A stretch of DNA of 64,000 nucleotides. Origin: Kitasatospora arboriphila. GTDB taxonomy: Bacteria; Actinomycetota; Actinomycetes; Mycobacteriales; Mycobacteriaceae. Of the stretch, positions 42,302 through 50,041 are shown piece by piece. Numbering within the stretch: position 1 is the stretch's first letter; the number at the start of each line of letters is the position of its first letter. Position numbers and translations under genes: made by a program. The notes under the pieces were generated by a model, which saw nothing but the letters and a program-made list of their open reading frames with translations, had not been told where the DNA came from and did no database searches. The DNA lies in NCBI RefSeq assembly GCF_000717275.1, contig NZ_JNYV01000010.1, positions 1 through 64,000 of the forward strand. The letters are read 5' to 3'.

Positions 42302-42877
42302 CTAGCTCGCGGCGGCTCGGATCATCTCGACGGCGTCGACCATGCCGTATCGCCGCTCTAGTACTTCGAGTACATGCTCGAGTGTTTCAGGAGGATTGGT
42401 GCGTCGGCCAATCATCGTCCGCAGCGCGCGGACCGCAGCGTCGGGCGACACCGCTACCGTGTCAGCAACGAACACAGGTGGTTTGATCACCTGAATCTGA
42501 GCGGGCACTCTCCCTTGGGGGAGGTCTGAGATGTTGTTGGAAACGATCGCCTCTGCACCACCGATGACAGCTGCTGCCACGAGGTGCTCATCGTCTGGAT
42601 CCGGGAGGCTAAATGACCCGTCGAGCACCTCCCAGCCAACGACGCAGGCATCGTCGAACGCAGCTGCCATCTGCTCTACGAGGTGCGCTGCTCGTGCCGC
42701 GGCGCGTTCCGGATCGGCGCCTCGGTCAACGAGTTTGCGCGCCTCGTGGAACTCGAGTTCTTCAAGGATGGCGTCCGACCATAGGGGGCGATATAGGTTC
42801 TCGGCTGCGAGTGAGAGCAGGACGTCTCGTTGCAGGCTCGGCCACAGTACGCAGGTGTCGAGAACGGCTACGAACAT
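42302..42877 (-). CDS. PIN-domain toxin (VapC-like)
   Basis: 191 aa. PIN-fold start VAVLDTCVLWPSLQRDVLLS with the first acidic residue D7, the conserved SDAILEELEFHEARKLV, and the acidic cluster LPDPDDEHLVAAAVIGGAEA followed by IVSNNISDLP. PIN toxins cut RNA. The antitoxin is 12 bp upstream. It is longer than a classical VapC; the C-terminal 50 residues are extra. It adjoins dif site C, as toxin-antitoxin genes do in pdif modules. Confidence 0.85.
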   Translation of the reverse strand: MFVAVLDTCVLWPSLQRDVLLSLAAENLYRPLWSDAILEELEFHEARKLVDRGADPERAAARAAHLVEQMAAAFDDACVVGWEVLDGSFSLPDPDDEHLVAAAVIGGAEAIVSNNISDLPQGRVPAQIQVIKPPVFVADTVAVSPDAAVRALRTMIGRRTNPPETLEHVLEVLERRYGMVDAVEMIRAAAS

Positions 42878-42889
42878 GGGTTTATTGTG

Positions 42890-43432
42890 TCAGCCAGCTT
42901 TTTTCGCTGTCTTGCGACGGGCTGCGACTGCTTTACGGGCCTCGCGCAGCTGCCGTCGGATCACCTCTGGGTCATCCTCGACGTCGATAGGCACCGACGT
43001 CACCGCAATTGCGTCGTATTGCCGTGTCCGACGGGCATCTCGGTAGGCAAGCACGTCGTCAAGCAGCAGCCGATGCCGATTGCCAACCCGCTCGGCGGCG
43101 ATCTGGTCGTCGTTGATCAACCGGACGATAGTAGGCCGACTCACGCCGAGCAGGTCGGCGGCCTGCTGCGTCGTGAGGGTCATGCTCTGCGGCGCCACGG
43201 TGACAGCTCGGCCTTGAGACATTGCCTCAACTACCCGCTTGAGGACCTGATGAAGGTTCTCCGGCAGCTCGATTCGATCGTGCTCGTCGACCCCGACCAG
43301 GGCGTATGCAGGCTGGGCAGTAGTCCCCGCTGACCGTTCATGGGCTTGCAAGAAACTCAACACCGGCGCCAGCTGGTCAGCATGCTCGGGCAGGAACGTC
43401 TCAGATGTGAGCGCCTGGGTTTGTGTTGCCAT
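42890..43432 (-). CDS. Excisionase-type HTH antitoxin of the PIN toxin
   Basis: 180 aa from ATG at 43432. The middle has a MerR/excisionase-like helix-turn-helix (LTTQQAADLLGVSRPTIVRL, INDDQIAAERVGNRHRLLLD). The C-terminal half (EVIRRQLREARKAVAARRKT) would bind the toxin. This HTH-PIN pair is a recurrent actinobacterial toxin-antitoxin type. The palindromic region upstream suggests autoregulation. Confidence 0.82.
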   Translation of the reverse strand: MATQTQALTSETFLPEHADQLAPVLSFLQAHERSAGTTAQPAYALVGVDEHDRIELPENLHQVLKRVVEAMSQGRAVTVAPQSMTLTTQQAADLLGVSRPTIVRLINDDQIAAERVGNRHRLLLDDVLAYRDARRTRQYDAIAVTSVPIDVEDDPEVIRRQLREARKAVAARRKTAKKAG

Positions 43433-43449
43433 GCCGAACCACCTCACTA

Positions 43450-43483
43450 TACGAACAGAACGAAAGACCTTTCGATACGTTCG
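43450..43483. promoter_or_regulatory. Operator upstream of the antitoxin gene
   Basis: Nested symmetry: CGAAAG-AC-CTTTCG at 43461-43474, flanked by ACGAAC and GTTCG. It begins 18 bp before the antitoxin ATG. A GAATATGCC box next to it (43483-43491) recurs upstream of the following gene. Confidence 0.6.
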
Positions 43484-43549
43484 AATATGCCAGATCGTGT
43501 CGGAAAAGTCCACCCCGGCCACTGGAGGATGGCCCGCCGCGCACGATGG

Positions 43550-44050
43550 TCACCGCTCGTCGAGGTGCCGGTCGAGTGCTGCTTCCCAAAGGTCGATCTC
43601 GTAGGCACTAAATAGATGCAAGGTGTCTTCGGTCAGGATGTAGCCGACGTCTTTGCTGGCGAGGACTTTGGCCTTGACGACCGGGTCGTCCACGCCGTCG
43701 GCAAGTCGATCGAGCATCGCGTCGAACGCATCCGCAGATAGCGGGGTAGGCACGGCGGCATCTGGGTCGGCCAGGAGCGGATCGCTCGGTCCGGGTTTGC
43801 GGCCGAAGCGGTCCACGAAGTCGCGCCGCAGGGCTTCGAGGGCGCCGGCCATCTCCGCGGCCTGGGGATGCTCCGCAGACATTGCCAGGGTGACATGGCC
43901 TGACGATGGGTCGACGTCTCGCTGGACATAGTGCGGATCGCCGTGGCGCTCGAGGACCAGCCGTGCGTGTTCTTCGCGTCGACGTTCGTCGGCGGCGAGC
44001 CGTGCTTTGCGGGCGCGGTTCTTGTCGGCTCGGGATCTACTCACGGACAT
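43550..44050 (-). CDS. Protein of unknown function in the toxin-antitoxin block
   Basis: 166 aa from ATG at 44050; a GTG 33 bases earlier is an alternative. The ATG may be leaderless, since GATAACATT directly precedes it. Basic N-terminus (RSRADKNRARKARLAADERR), then helices (DAFDAMLDRLADGVDDPVVK, LFSAYEIDLWEAALDRHLDE). No family recognised. The upstream GCGAATATGCC box is shared with the antitoxin promoter, so the antitoxin may control it too. Confidence 0.6.
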   Translation of the reverse strand: MSVSRSRADKNRARKARLAADERRREEHARLVLERHGDPHYVQRDVDPSSGHVTLAMSAEHPQAAEMAGALEALRRDFVDRFGRKPGPSDPLLADPDAAVPTPLSADAFDAMLDRLADGVDDPVVKAKVLASKDVGYILTEDTLHLFSAYEIDLWEAALDRHLDER

Positions 44051-44106
44051 AATGTTATCAACAGTGGTATGCGAATATGCCACTCTTACAGGACTTTCCG
44101 GCTTCT

Positions 44107-44134
44107 ACCTTACATAAGGTCTCTTATGGGCGTT
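44107..44134 (+). other. dif-like site D (diverged)
   Basis: ACCTTACATAA, centre GGTCTC, TTATGGGCGTT. Two changes in the left arm. The 25 bp after it (TTTCGTCACCAGTAACGG) closely match the DNA after site F, confirming common origin. The upstream TGTCAAG half of the palindrome is lost. Confidence 0.68.
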
Positions 44135-44291
44135 ACCTGTTGCGGCACTTTACGTTTCGTCACCAGTAACGGAACAGACCGTGAACTCGACAGCGACAGT
44201 CCTGGCCCGCGGACCATTCACCGACATTGTGGACGTTGCGCGCCAAACGCCGCCGTGGAAGTCCCGATTTCCACAAGTCAGCGAGTGGGCG

Positions 44292-45200
44292 TTAACCGAA
44301 CCATAGTTCGCCGGCGGTATCGGTACCGACCGCTCGAGCTACCGACGGGGGGAGCGCTTGCAGCAGCCGATCGATCTGGCCGGCACGGTGGGTAATCATG
44401 TCTGGGTCGGCAATGCTGTCTGAGCCCACCACGAATTGGTCGGTGAACTTGCAGATCAATGCACGCCAGTCAGGGTTCACGTCGCCGCCGTCAACAATGG
44501 CGTCAAGAATGATCCAGGACAGCTCAACGGTCAGATTGCGGTGCCGGGACAGGAGGGCCTCGACCAGGTCAATCTGGTCATCGGGATGCACTCGACGCGA
44601 TACGCCAGCATGGCACCACACGATGCGGGTAGCCCGGTGTTTGCGAATGGCGTTCTCGAACGGCTCGATGTACTCGTGTTCTGAGGGACGCCCGGCCGAA
44701 CTGGAGTCGTGATGTACCGAGATGGGAACCCGTTTGTCAGCACAGAAACTGAGCACATTGTCCATTGCGGGATGGTCCGCGACGGGGGTTTCGCCTCGGG
44801 TCAGGTTCGTCAGATCGTCGTGGCGCAGCAATACCTCACCGACGCCGGCCCAGCGGTCAGACCTGCTCCATACGGCTTCGAGATGCTCGATAGCCAGGCG
44901 GTCTGTCGGGTCGAAACCGCAGATCAAGGGCGCCACCTGAAGATCGCTGGCTTCATCGAACACAGCGAGAGCATCGAGCACGAGGACATCGGTCAACGAA
45001 TGGTAGTGACACGGCGCGTTGTCATCGAGGTAGTAACTAGGTTTGAGAGGCTCGGCGGTAGACCACTTCTTCTTCACCGGCAGACCGAAGACCACAGCAC
45101 GTTCCGCGCCGCCGTCGCGCAGTGATCGAACCAAACCGTCACAGTCCGCCGGGCGCTGCAGAAAATCGACAATATGAACGTGTGTATCGGTCCACTTCAT
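44292..45200 (-). CDS. Metal-dependent hydrolase, amidohydrolase superfamily
   Basis: 302 aa from ATG at 45200 (MKWTDTHVHIVDFLQRPADC). The N-terminal DTHVH gives the HxH metal ligands; a later His pair is in VPISVHHDSSSAGR and IVWCHAGVSRR, and the terminal Asp in FVVGSDSIADPDM. It is a TIM-barrel hydrolase of the amidohydrolase-2 type, substrate unknown. It is alone on its strand in the D-E block. Confidence 0.8.
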   Translation of the reverse strand: MKWTDTHVHIVDFLQRPADCDGLVRSLRDGGAERAVVFGLPVKKKWSTAEPLKPSYYLDDNAPCHYHSLTDVLVLDALAVFDEASDLQVAPLICGFDPTDRLAIEHLEAVWSRSDRWAGVGEVLLRHDDLTNLTRGETPVADHPAMDNVLSFCADKRVPISVHHDSSSAGRPSEHEYIEPFENAIRKHRATRIVWCHAGVSRRVHPDDQIDLVEALLSRHRNLTVELSWIILDAIVDGGDVNPDWRALICKFTDQFVVGSDSIADPDMITHRAGQIDRLLQALPPSVARAVGTDTAGELWFG

Positions 45201-45763
45201 GCGCCCATTCTTACCGCACCCAAGCTGGCCACAAGCGGACCAACAGCCAGACTTGAGCACATCGCTGACGGCCGGCACGACACGGCCATCACGCCACAGA
45301 CGCCGAAGGCCCCGATCTGCCTCGATCTGCCTCGACGAGGAGCGAACGCCCGGCCCTAGGCCGTGTCAATTCTGTTGACGACGAATAGGCATCGTGAGTC
45401 AAATCTGCTGAGGTGCAGCCCGTTCGTCGCATATCGGTATACCTACCTGTGGATACGGTTGTTGGGCGGTGTCGTCCGGTTCGGACTCGTGGTGGTGTCC
45501 AGGCCGGTGTCGACAGGGGACGGGTCGAGCGCGGGTACCGCGATGCACGACACGGGGTTGTGAGCGTCGGGTTGGCGGTGGCCGGTGGGGTTGTCACACC
45601 TAGGGGACTGAATACTCGGGTGCGTTCTTGCGACCAGGCTGTAGGCGATCCGCCGTGGGTCACCCAACATTCGTATGATGATGGTGGCTAGAGGCTGCGG
45701 CTCGGACAGTGTGGTGCGCGGTTGGTGTTCCACCCATTTCTTTCGCGGAAGAGAGTCTCAAGC
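45201..45763. other. Spacer with no supported gene
   Basis: 563 bp. Several open frames on both strands lack recognisable products. A weak dif-like string occurs at 45363-45395 (GTGTCAATTCTGTTGACG, then GCATCGTG), too diverged to call. The last 100 bp should contain the STAS gene promoter. Confidence 0.4.
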
Positions 45764-46120
45764 GTGCTCGAAGACCCCACCAGTTCCAGCGTGACCATCA
45801 CCACGACTCACCGCGAGGATCTGGTGATTGTGACCGTGGCCGGCAGTATTGATTTGCTGACCGCGCAACAGCTGACCGACGCCATCACCATCATCGCCGC
45901 CGGTGACCCGGCTGGGCTGATCATCGACCTCACCGACGTAGAGTTCCTCGCCAGCGCTGGCATGTCCATTCTTTTGGCAGCGAAACAAGCCGTTGGCCCC
46001 ACCGGCAGGTTCGCTGTCGTCGCCGGCGGCGCCACCCACACCCCCTTGCAGGTAGGTGGGCTTGGCGAGTTCATTCTGATCTGCTCCACCCTCGCCGACG
46101 CCATCGACGCGCTGAGCTGA
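45764..46120 (+). CDS. STAS-domain anti-sigma factor antagonist
   Basis: 118 aa from GTG at 45764 with GGAAGAGAG upstream. STAS fold: LVIVTVAGSIDLLTAQQLTD, then GLIIDLTDVEFLASAGMSIL where the Ser of SAGM is the usual phosphorylation site, and FAVVAGGATHTPLQVGGLGE. It would bind an anti-sigma kinase and release a stress sigma factor; no partner gene is in the window. Shares the block with a GAF-ANTAR gene, another signalling output. Confidence 0.82.
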   Translation: MLEDPTSSSVTITTTHREDLVIVTVAGSIDLLTAQQLTDAITIIAAGDPAGLIIDLTDVEFLASAGMSILLAAKQAVGPTGRFAVVAGGATHTPLQVGGLGEFILICSTLADAIDALS

Positions 46121-46194
46121 AAAGGGAACCGTCGCTGTGCCCACCGCCCGTCCCGGTTACGTGGACACACTGAAACCCGTTGAGCGGCAAACAA

Positions 46195-46551
46195 TTAGTG
46201 GGCATCGTTGTAGGCCCGAGTGATCGCCACGGGGATACGGCCACGCTCAGCGATGTCGTAACCCTGCCTTCGCGCCCAGACACGCACCCCACCATCAGCA
46301 GGTGGTGGGGTGTCGGGGCGGGGGTGGTGTTTGGGTGCGGTCGAGCGGGCACGGCCACCGATCCGCGTGGACTTGGCCAACACCGTCGCTAGCGATACCT
46401 GTCCGGCTTCGATCTTTTCCAGGTTCGCGGTGCTGGTATCGAGGTGATAGTCCACCCCGAGCCACGACCACCGCACCGTGTGCACCTCGTCTAGATCGAG
46501 GGGGGTGTCATCGAGATCGTCGATGTATTCGATCGCATATCGTGGCGCCAT
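46195..46551 (-). CDS. lsr2: Lsr2-family nucleoid protein (xenogeneic silencer)
   Basis: 118 aa. N-terminal dimerisation part (YAIEYIDDLDDTPLDLDEVH, VDYHLDTSTANLEKI). The C-terminal DNA-binding domain VRVWARRQGYDIAERGRIP has the RGR minor-groove motif at 103-105. Lsr2 coats AT-rich and foreign DNA. A mobile-element copy can help keep incoming genes silent and reduce fitness cost. The linker is longer and more proline-rich than in chromosomal Lsr2. Confidence 0.85.
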   Translation of the reverse strand: MAPRYAIEYIDDLDDTPLDLDEVHTVRWSWLGVDYHLDTSTANLEKIEAGQVSLATVLAKSTRIGGRARSTAPKHHPRPDTPPPADGGVRVWARRQGYDIAERGRIPVAITRAYNDAH

Positions 46552-46759
46552 AACGCCCTACGGTAACCACACCACCGTAAAAGTCATTGGTTGAGCACAG
46601 GCGAAGCCACCACCCTGTTCCGAACGCGGGGGCGTCGAGAAGCCTGTGGCCCCGTCGGCGGTAGCCGGGCGAGTCAGGCGAGTAGTTGCATGCGCCGTCA
46701 CACCGCGGATAAGGGCGGGGGTAGTGCACTAGAGGGCGGGTTGTTGAGATACTGGAGTC

Positions 46760-46999
46760 ATGAGCGCCAACCACCGGCCCCCGGCCGCCGAGACCACCGT
46801 GTCGGCTGGAACCCGGGTACAGGTCAATCCCGCCAGCGGCGGCGGAGCCGGGGTCGTGGTCGAAGACTTTGGGCCACTACCAGCCGACGGCGTCGCACAG
46901 CTAGATCGCGACACCACGATCCGGCCACGGCGCTACGCGATCGCCCTCGACGACGGCACCCTCATCTTCCTCGACGCCCACGAGTTCACCACCCCATAA
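46760..46999 (+). CDS. 79-residue protein, unknown function
   Basis: Reads AGTRVQVNPASGGGAGVVVE and RPRRYAIALDDGTLIFLDAH. The pattern is that of a small SH3-like beta barrel. Monocistronic, divergent from lsr2. No family recognised. Confidence 0.55.
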   Translation: MSANHRPPAAETTVSAGTRVQVNPASGGGAGVVVEDFGPLPADGVAQLDRDTTIRPRRYAIALDDGTLIFLDAHEFTTP

Positions 47000-47079
47000 A
47001 CAAATCCCACCGGACCTGCAGCCAGCCAGGGGTGGAGCGAGTGCGCCTGCCGCTGCTTAGCTGTGCAGGTTATCGATGT

Positions 47080-47133
47080 CCACACGTGCGCGGTAAGGTC
47101 GTCGTAGTACTCCACGGCAGTCTTTTTCGCCAT
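47080..47133 (-). pseudogene. N-terminal fragment of a second lsr2 gene
   Basis: The first 14 codons, MAKKTAVEYYDDLT, look like the start of a typical Lsr2, after which similarity stops. A remnant only. Confidence 0.4.
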
Positions 47134-47323
47134 AGTCGACCACGATAACCGCTCCGCCTTGACCGGTCAGGCTGGTGGAGATCTGCGTTCAAGACGACAT
47201 CGGTAGTTACGTTGAACTGTTGAGGCGACGGTGACGAACGATGAAGCTGGACCGATCGCCGCGGTGGGGCGAACTACACATTGAGACATGTAGAAGGGTG
47301 ACGGCCGACGAGATGGTCCGAGA

Positions 47324-47644
47324 ATGAAGTCATTCGAGCGAACAATAGGTGTAGCGGTGGTCGTTACCACTGTTGTCGCTTTCGTTCCGCTCCTCGTTTA
47401 CGACAGTCTCACCGACCCCTCGTGGTGGCGATGGCTGTGGGCCGGGGCTTTGATAGTAGCGGTGGCAACCCTTGCCCGATACCTGTGGCGGACACGGCGC
47501 CGAACTCCACCGTCCGTCAATAACCCAGACCGAAGGTGGCCCACGAAGGTCGGACGATTGACGTGCCGGTCTCGTCGTTCAAGATCTACACGACTTCAAG
47601 CGACGGAAATTAGTGATCGCTCGTGTACTTTGAGGAAGTCGTAA
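47324..47644 (+). CDS. Small membrane protein
   Basis: Up to 106 aa. Two hydrophobic segments (TIGVAVVVTTVVAFVPLLVY and WLWAGALIVAVATLARYLW), then a basic, low-complexity tail. The 5' end is convincing; the tail may be non-native. No family recognised. Confidence 0.45.
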   Translation: MKSFERTIGVAVVVTTVVAFVPLLVYDSLTDPSWWRWLWAGALIVAVATLARYLWRTRRRTPPSVNNPDRRWPTKVGRLTCRSRRSRSTRLQATEISDRSCTLRKS

Positions 47645-47665
47645 TCAACAGGTGAGGGTGGTCCG

Positions 47666-48358
47666 GTGAGTTCTGAGGTCGGTGTTTCGGAACGGTTGGC
47701 GCAGATCGCCCGCCAGTTGCGCGTTGCCGGCGAGGACCAGACCTCGGCGATGCAACGAATCGCCCAAGCCGCCGTCGAGGCCATCGAGGGCGCCGAGTAT
47801 GCGAGCGTGACACTGGTGTCAGCGCGTGGACTGCTCACCACCCCGGTCGCGGTGGGTGATCTGGCCCGCCAGTGCGACAGTGTGCAGCAGCAGCTAGGGC
47901 AGGGGCCGTGCCTTGACGCCGCGGCGGGCACCGAGACAGCGGTCTGGGTCGATGACATGGCCACTGAGACCCGATGGCCCGAGTTTGCCCACGCCGCCGC
48001 CAGTCTCGGTATCGCAGCGATGGTCTGTTTCACCCTGTTCGTCAGCGAGGACGGCAGCTTCGGCGCGTTGAACGTCCACAGCACCACCCCTAATTCGTTC
48101 GATGCACAGGCCCGATCCCTGGGGGAACTGTTCGCCGCCCACGCCGCCGTGGAAATGGCATCGGTCTACGAAAACGACCAAATCCGAACAGCATTGACCA
48201 CCCGCGACACCATCGGTCAAGCCAAAGGCATGCTCATACAGCGCTACGCGATCGACGACTCCCAAGCCTTTCAGCTGTTGGCCCGTATGTCGCAAGAACG
48301 CAACATCAAACTCGCCGTCATCGCTCAATATGTCATCGACGCCGGCCCCGGCGCCTGA
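47666..48358 (+). CDS. GAF-ANTAR transcription antiterminator
   Basis: 230 aa from GTG at 47666. A GAF sensor domain (YASVTLVSARGLLTTPVAVG, QGPCLDAAAGTETAVWVDDM) is followed by an ANTAR RNA-binding domain (ALTTRDTIGQAKGMLIQRYA, DDSQAFQLLARMSQERNIKL). ANTAR proteins bind paired RNA hairpins and prevent termination. Many copies exist in mycobacteria. No dual-hexaloop target is obvious next to the gene. Confidence 0.88.
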   Translation: MSSEVGVSERLAQIARQLRVAGEDQTSAMQRIAQAAVEAIEGAEYASVTLVSARGLLTTPVAVGDLARQCDSVQQQLGQGPCLDAAAGTETAVWVDDMATETRWPEFAHAAASLGIAAMVCFTLFVSEDGSFGALNVHSTTPNSFDAQARSLGELFAAHAAVEMASVYENDQIRTALTTRDTIGQAKGMLIQRYAIDDSQAFQLLARMSQERNIKLAVIAQYVIDAGPGA

Positions 48359-48462
48359 CCTCGAATCACACGCCGACATCAACACCTATCGGTGCGGCCT
48401 CGGCCGGACAGGCACCGAACTAAGGGGCTTGAACGGCCCTCCTACCAGCGGTTGTCATGTTT

Positions 48463-48490
48463 ACTTGACAGAAGGTATCTTCCCGGCGGG
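48463..48490 (+). other. dif-like site E
   Basis: ACTTGACAGAA, centre GGTATC, TTCCCGGCGGG. One change in the left arm, diverged right arm. The centre is identical to site A. Preceded by CTACCAGCGG and TTGTCATGTTT, the usual flank. Confidence 0.72.
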
Positions 48491-48525
48491 TTTGCAGCAG
48501 TTTGAACGGCGTTAGTAAACCCGAC

Positions 48526-48939
48526 CTAGAACCCGGTGACGTCTATGTAAATGATGAGCGGGATACACAGGAGGCTGACCGCGACAAAGCCGATCATGAA
48601 GCTGACGATTAACCAGCGTAGTGGTTTCCACCGCCAGAAGAGTATTGCGCCGAGGCTGTAGACGACCAGGGATGGGATCGCCCACGCGAGCCAGTAGGTG
48701 ATGGTCGGTCCAGGAATGTTGGGCGGTGGATCGTTGATCGGCACCGATGCCAACTCGGGAACGTTCAGTATGTCGCGTAGACCGTTCATCGACCAGGCAA
48801 CCGCCAACACTGCGATGCATATCCCTGACAGCAAACCCACCGCCAGCTGAGCGCTAAAAGCAAGCTCACGCCGGAGCTGACCGTTGTCGGCGTCCACATC
48901 GGCATCTACGTCAGTGTCATGATCGCGGCTGCTGCTCAT
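48526..48939 (-). CDS. Three-helix membrane protein in the E-F block
   Basis: 137 aa. An acidic, Asp-rich N-terminus precedes segments LAVGLLSGICIAVLAVAW, ITYWLAWAIPSLVVYSLGAI and LIVSFMIGFVAVSLLCIPLI. No family recognised. It is the only gene between dif sites E and F. Confidence 0.6.
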   Translation of the reverse strand: MSSSRDHDTDVDADVDADNGQLRRELAFSAQLAVGLLSGICIAVLAVAWSMNGLRDILNVPELASVPINDPPPNIPGPTITYWLAWAIPSLVVYSLGAILFWRWKPLRWLIVSFMIGFVAVSLLCIPLIIYIDVTGF

Positions 48940-49033
48940 ACTTCAGGTCTCGGAGTCGCGCACGGTTTCAGCCCCACCGATCCATGACACCACAGCACAT
49001 CTGCGAACGACCCACCAGCGCCTTGTCAAGTTT

Positions 49034-49061
49034 ACTTGACATAATCATTGTTATCGGCGTA
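49034..49061 (+). other. dif-like site F (best match)
   Basis: ACTTGACATAA, centre TCATTG, TTATCGGCGTA. It matches the actinobacterial dif arms at 21 of 22 positions as I recall them. Preceded by CCTTGTCAAGTTT. Same centre as site B. Confidence 0.88.
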
Positions 49062-49214
49062 ATCAATTGTGGCACAATCCATTTCGTCACCAGTGACGAA
49101 ACACTACTCCTGTTGCAGGGGGTGATGTGGGGAGCTGCCTTCACCGGCCGCGATCAATCTGATGCCGGTGCTGTCAGCGCGAGGACGGCGCAGTTCACCG
49201 ATGCTGTGTTGTGG

Positions 49215-49799
49215 TCAGCTCTGTCCGGCTGCGCGATGCAAAGCGCGGTCCTCAATCCAGCTGCGGAGCTTGCCAAGCTCCGCGTGGATTTGATCGACAG
49301 TGACACTTCCCTGCAAGTATCGGTCGACCAGACGAGGTCGATCTTTGTTCAGGCGGCCGAACCACACCCGCATGTCCATCTGGGCCGCCGTAATGCCCGC
49401 ACCAACCAGAGTCAACACGTCACGGGCTACCAGCTTGTAATGCAACTTCACCCAAGCGATGATCTGGTCATCATCGAGCGGTACCGAGGACACTGTCTTC
49501 ATTTCGTGCCACTGCTGTGCCCGCGCAATTGCGCTGTCGATATCACCACGGCGGTACGAATCTGGTGGTTCATTATCCGTCGGGTCATACGGTGCAACCC
49601 ACAAATCAAGGACCGCTTGAGTGATCGGATCCAGGTCAGGGTTGCCGATACGCTGATCGTCGTATTTGCGCTGCTCCTCGGCGAACAGACTCTCAAGCGT
49701 GACCTCACTACGTGGCCGCTGTTCCGCTAGTCGGAACGCGTCCTCGAGCGACTTCACCTTCGGCGTGTGAGGTCGCCGTCTATGGTCGGGCGTGCGCAT
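49215..49799 (-). CDS. Protein of unknown function
   Basis: 194 aa. Helical, with a basic start (RTPDHRRRPHTPKVKSLEDA) and the middle segment LDPITQAVLDLWVAPYDPTD. The C-terminal part (MDMRVWFGRLNKDRPRLVDR) is basic. No family recognised. First gene right of dif site F. Confidence 0.55.
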   Translation of the reverse strand: MRTPDHRRRPHTPKVKSLEDAFRLAEQRPRSEVTLESLFAEEQRKYDDQRIGNPDLDPITQAVLDLWVAPYDPTDNEPPDSYRRGDIDSAIARAQQWHEMKTVSSVPLDDDQIIAWVKLHYKLVARDVLTLVGAGITAAQMDMRVWFGRLNKDRPRLVDRYLQGSVTVDQIHAELGKLRSWIEDRALHRAAGQS

Positions 49800-50041
49800 G
49801 ATCTCACCCTTCGTCGGTGGTCACAGAGTACAGCGCGCTACCGACACACAGCTGCACCCCAAAATCAATCGGCGCGTGGAGACGCAGGAAACTCTTTGGT
49901 CTAAGTTCGATCGAACCACCCGAATCTTCTGCGCCCGTTGACGAATATGAGTGTCGAGGATTGTTGAAGGGGGTGCGCATGTGGGTCGCTATTGGCACCG
50001 AAGCTTGCGGGCGTATCGAACCACTAGCAGCTGACGCGCGG

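Noticed and set aside
44041..44062. GGACATAATGTTATC string resembling half a dif site
   Set aside because: It lacks the second arm at the right distance and coincides with the start of the 43550-44050 gene.
45363..45395. Possible seventh dif-like site
   Set aside because: Only TGTCAA/TTGACG symmetry and a vague ATCG remain; neither Xer arm matches well enough.
38132..49061. Interpreting the repeated sites as integron attC
   Set aside because: Sites lack attC R and L box structure and no integron integrase is present; the dif arms fit far better.
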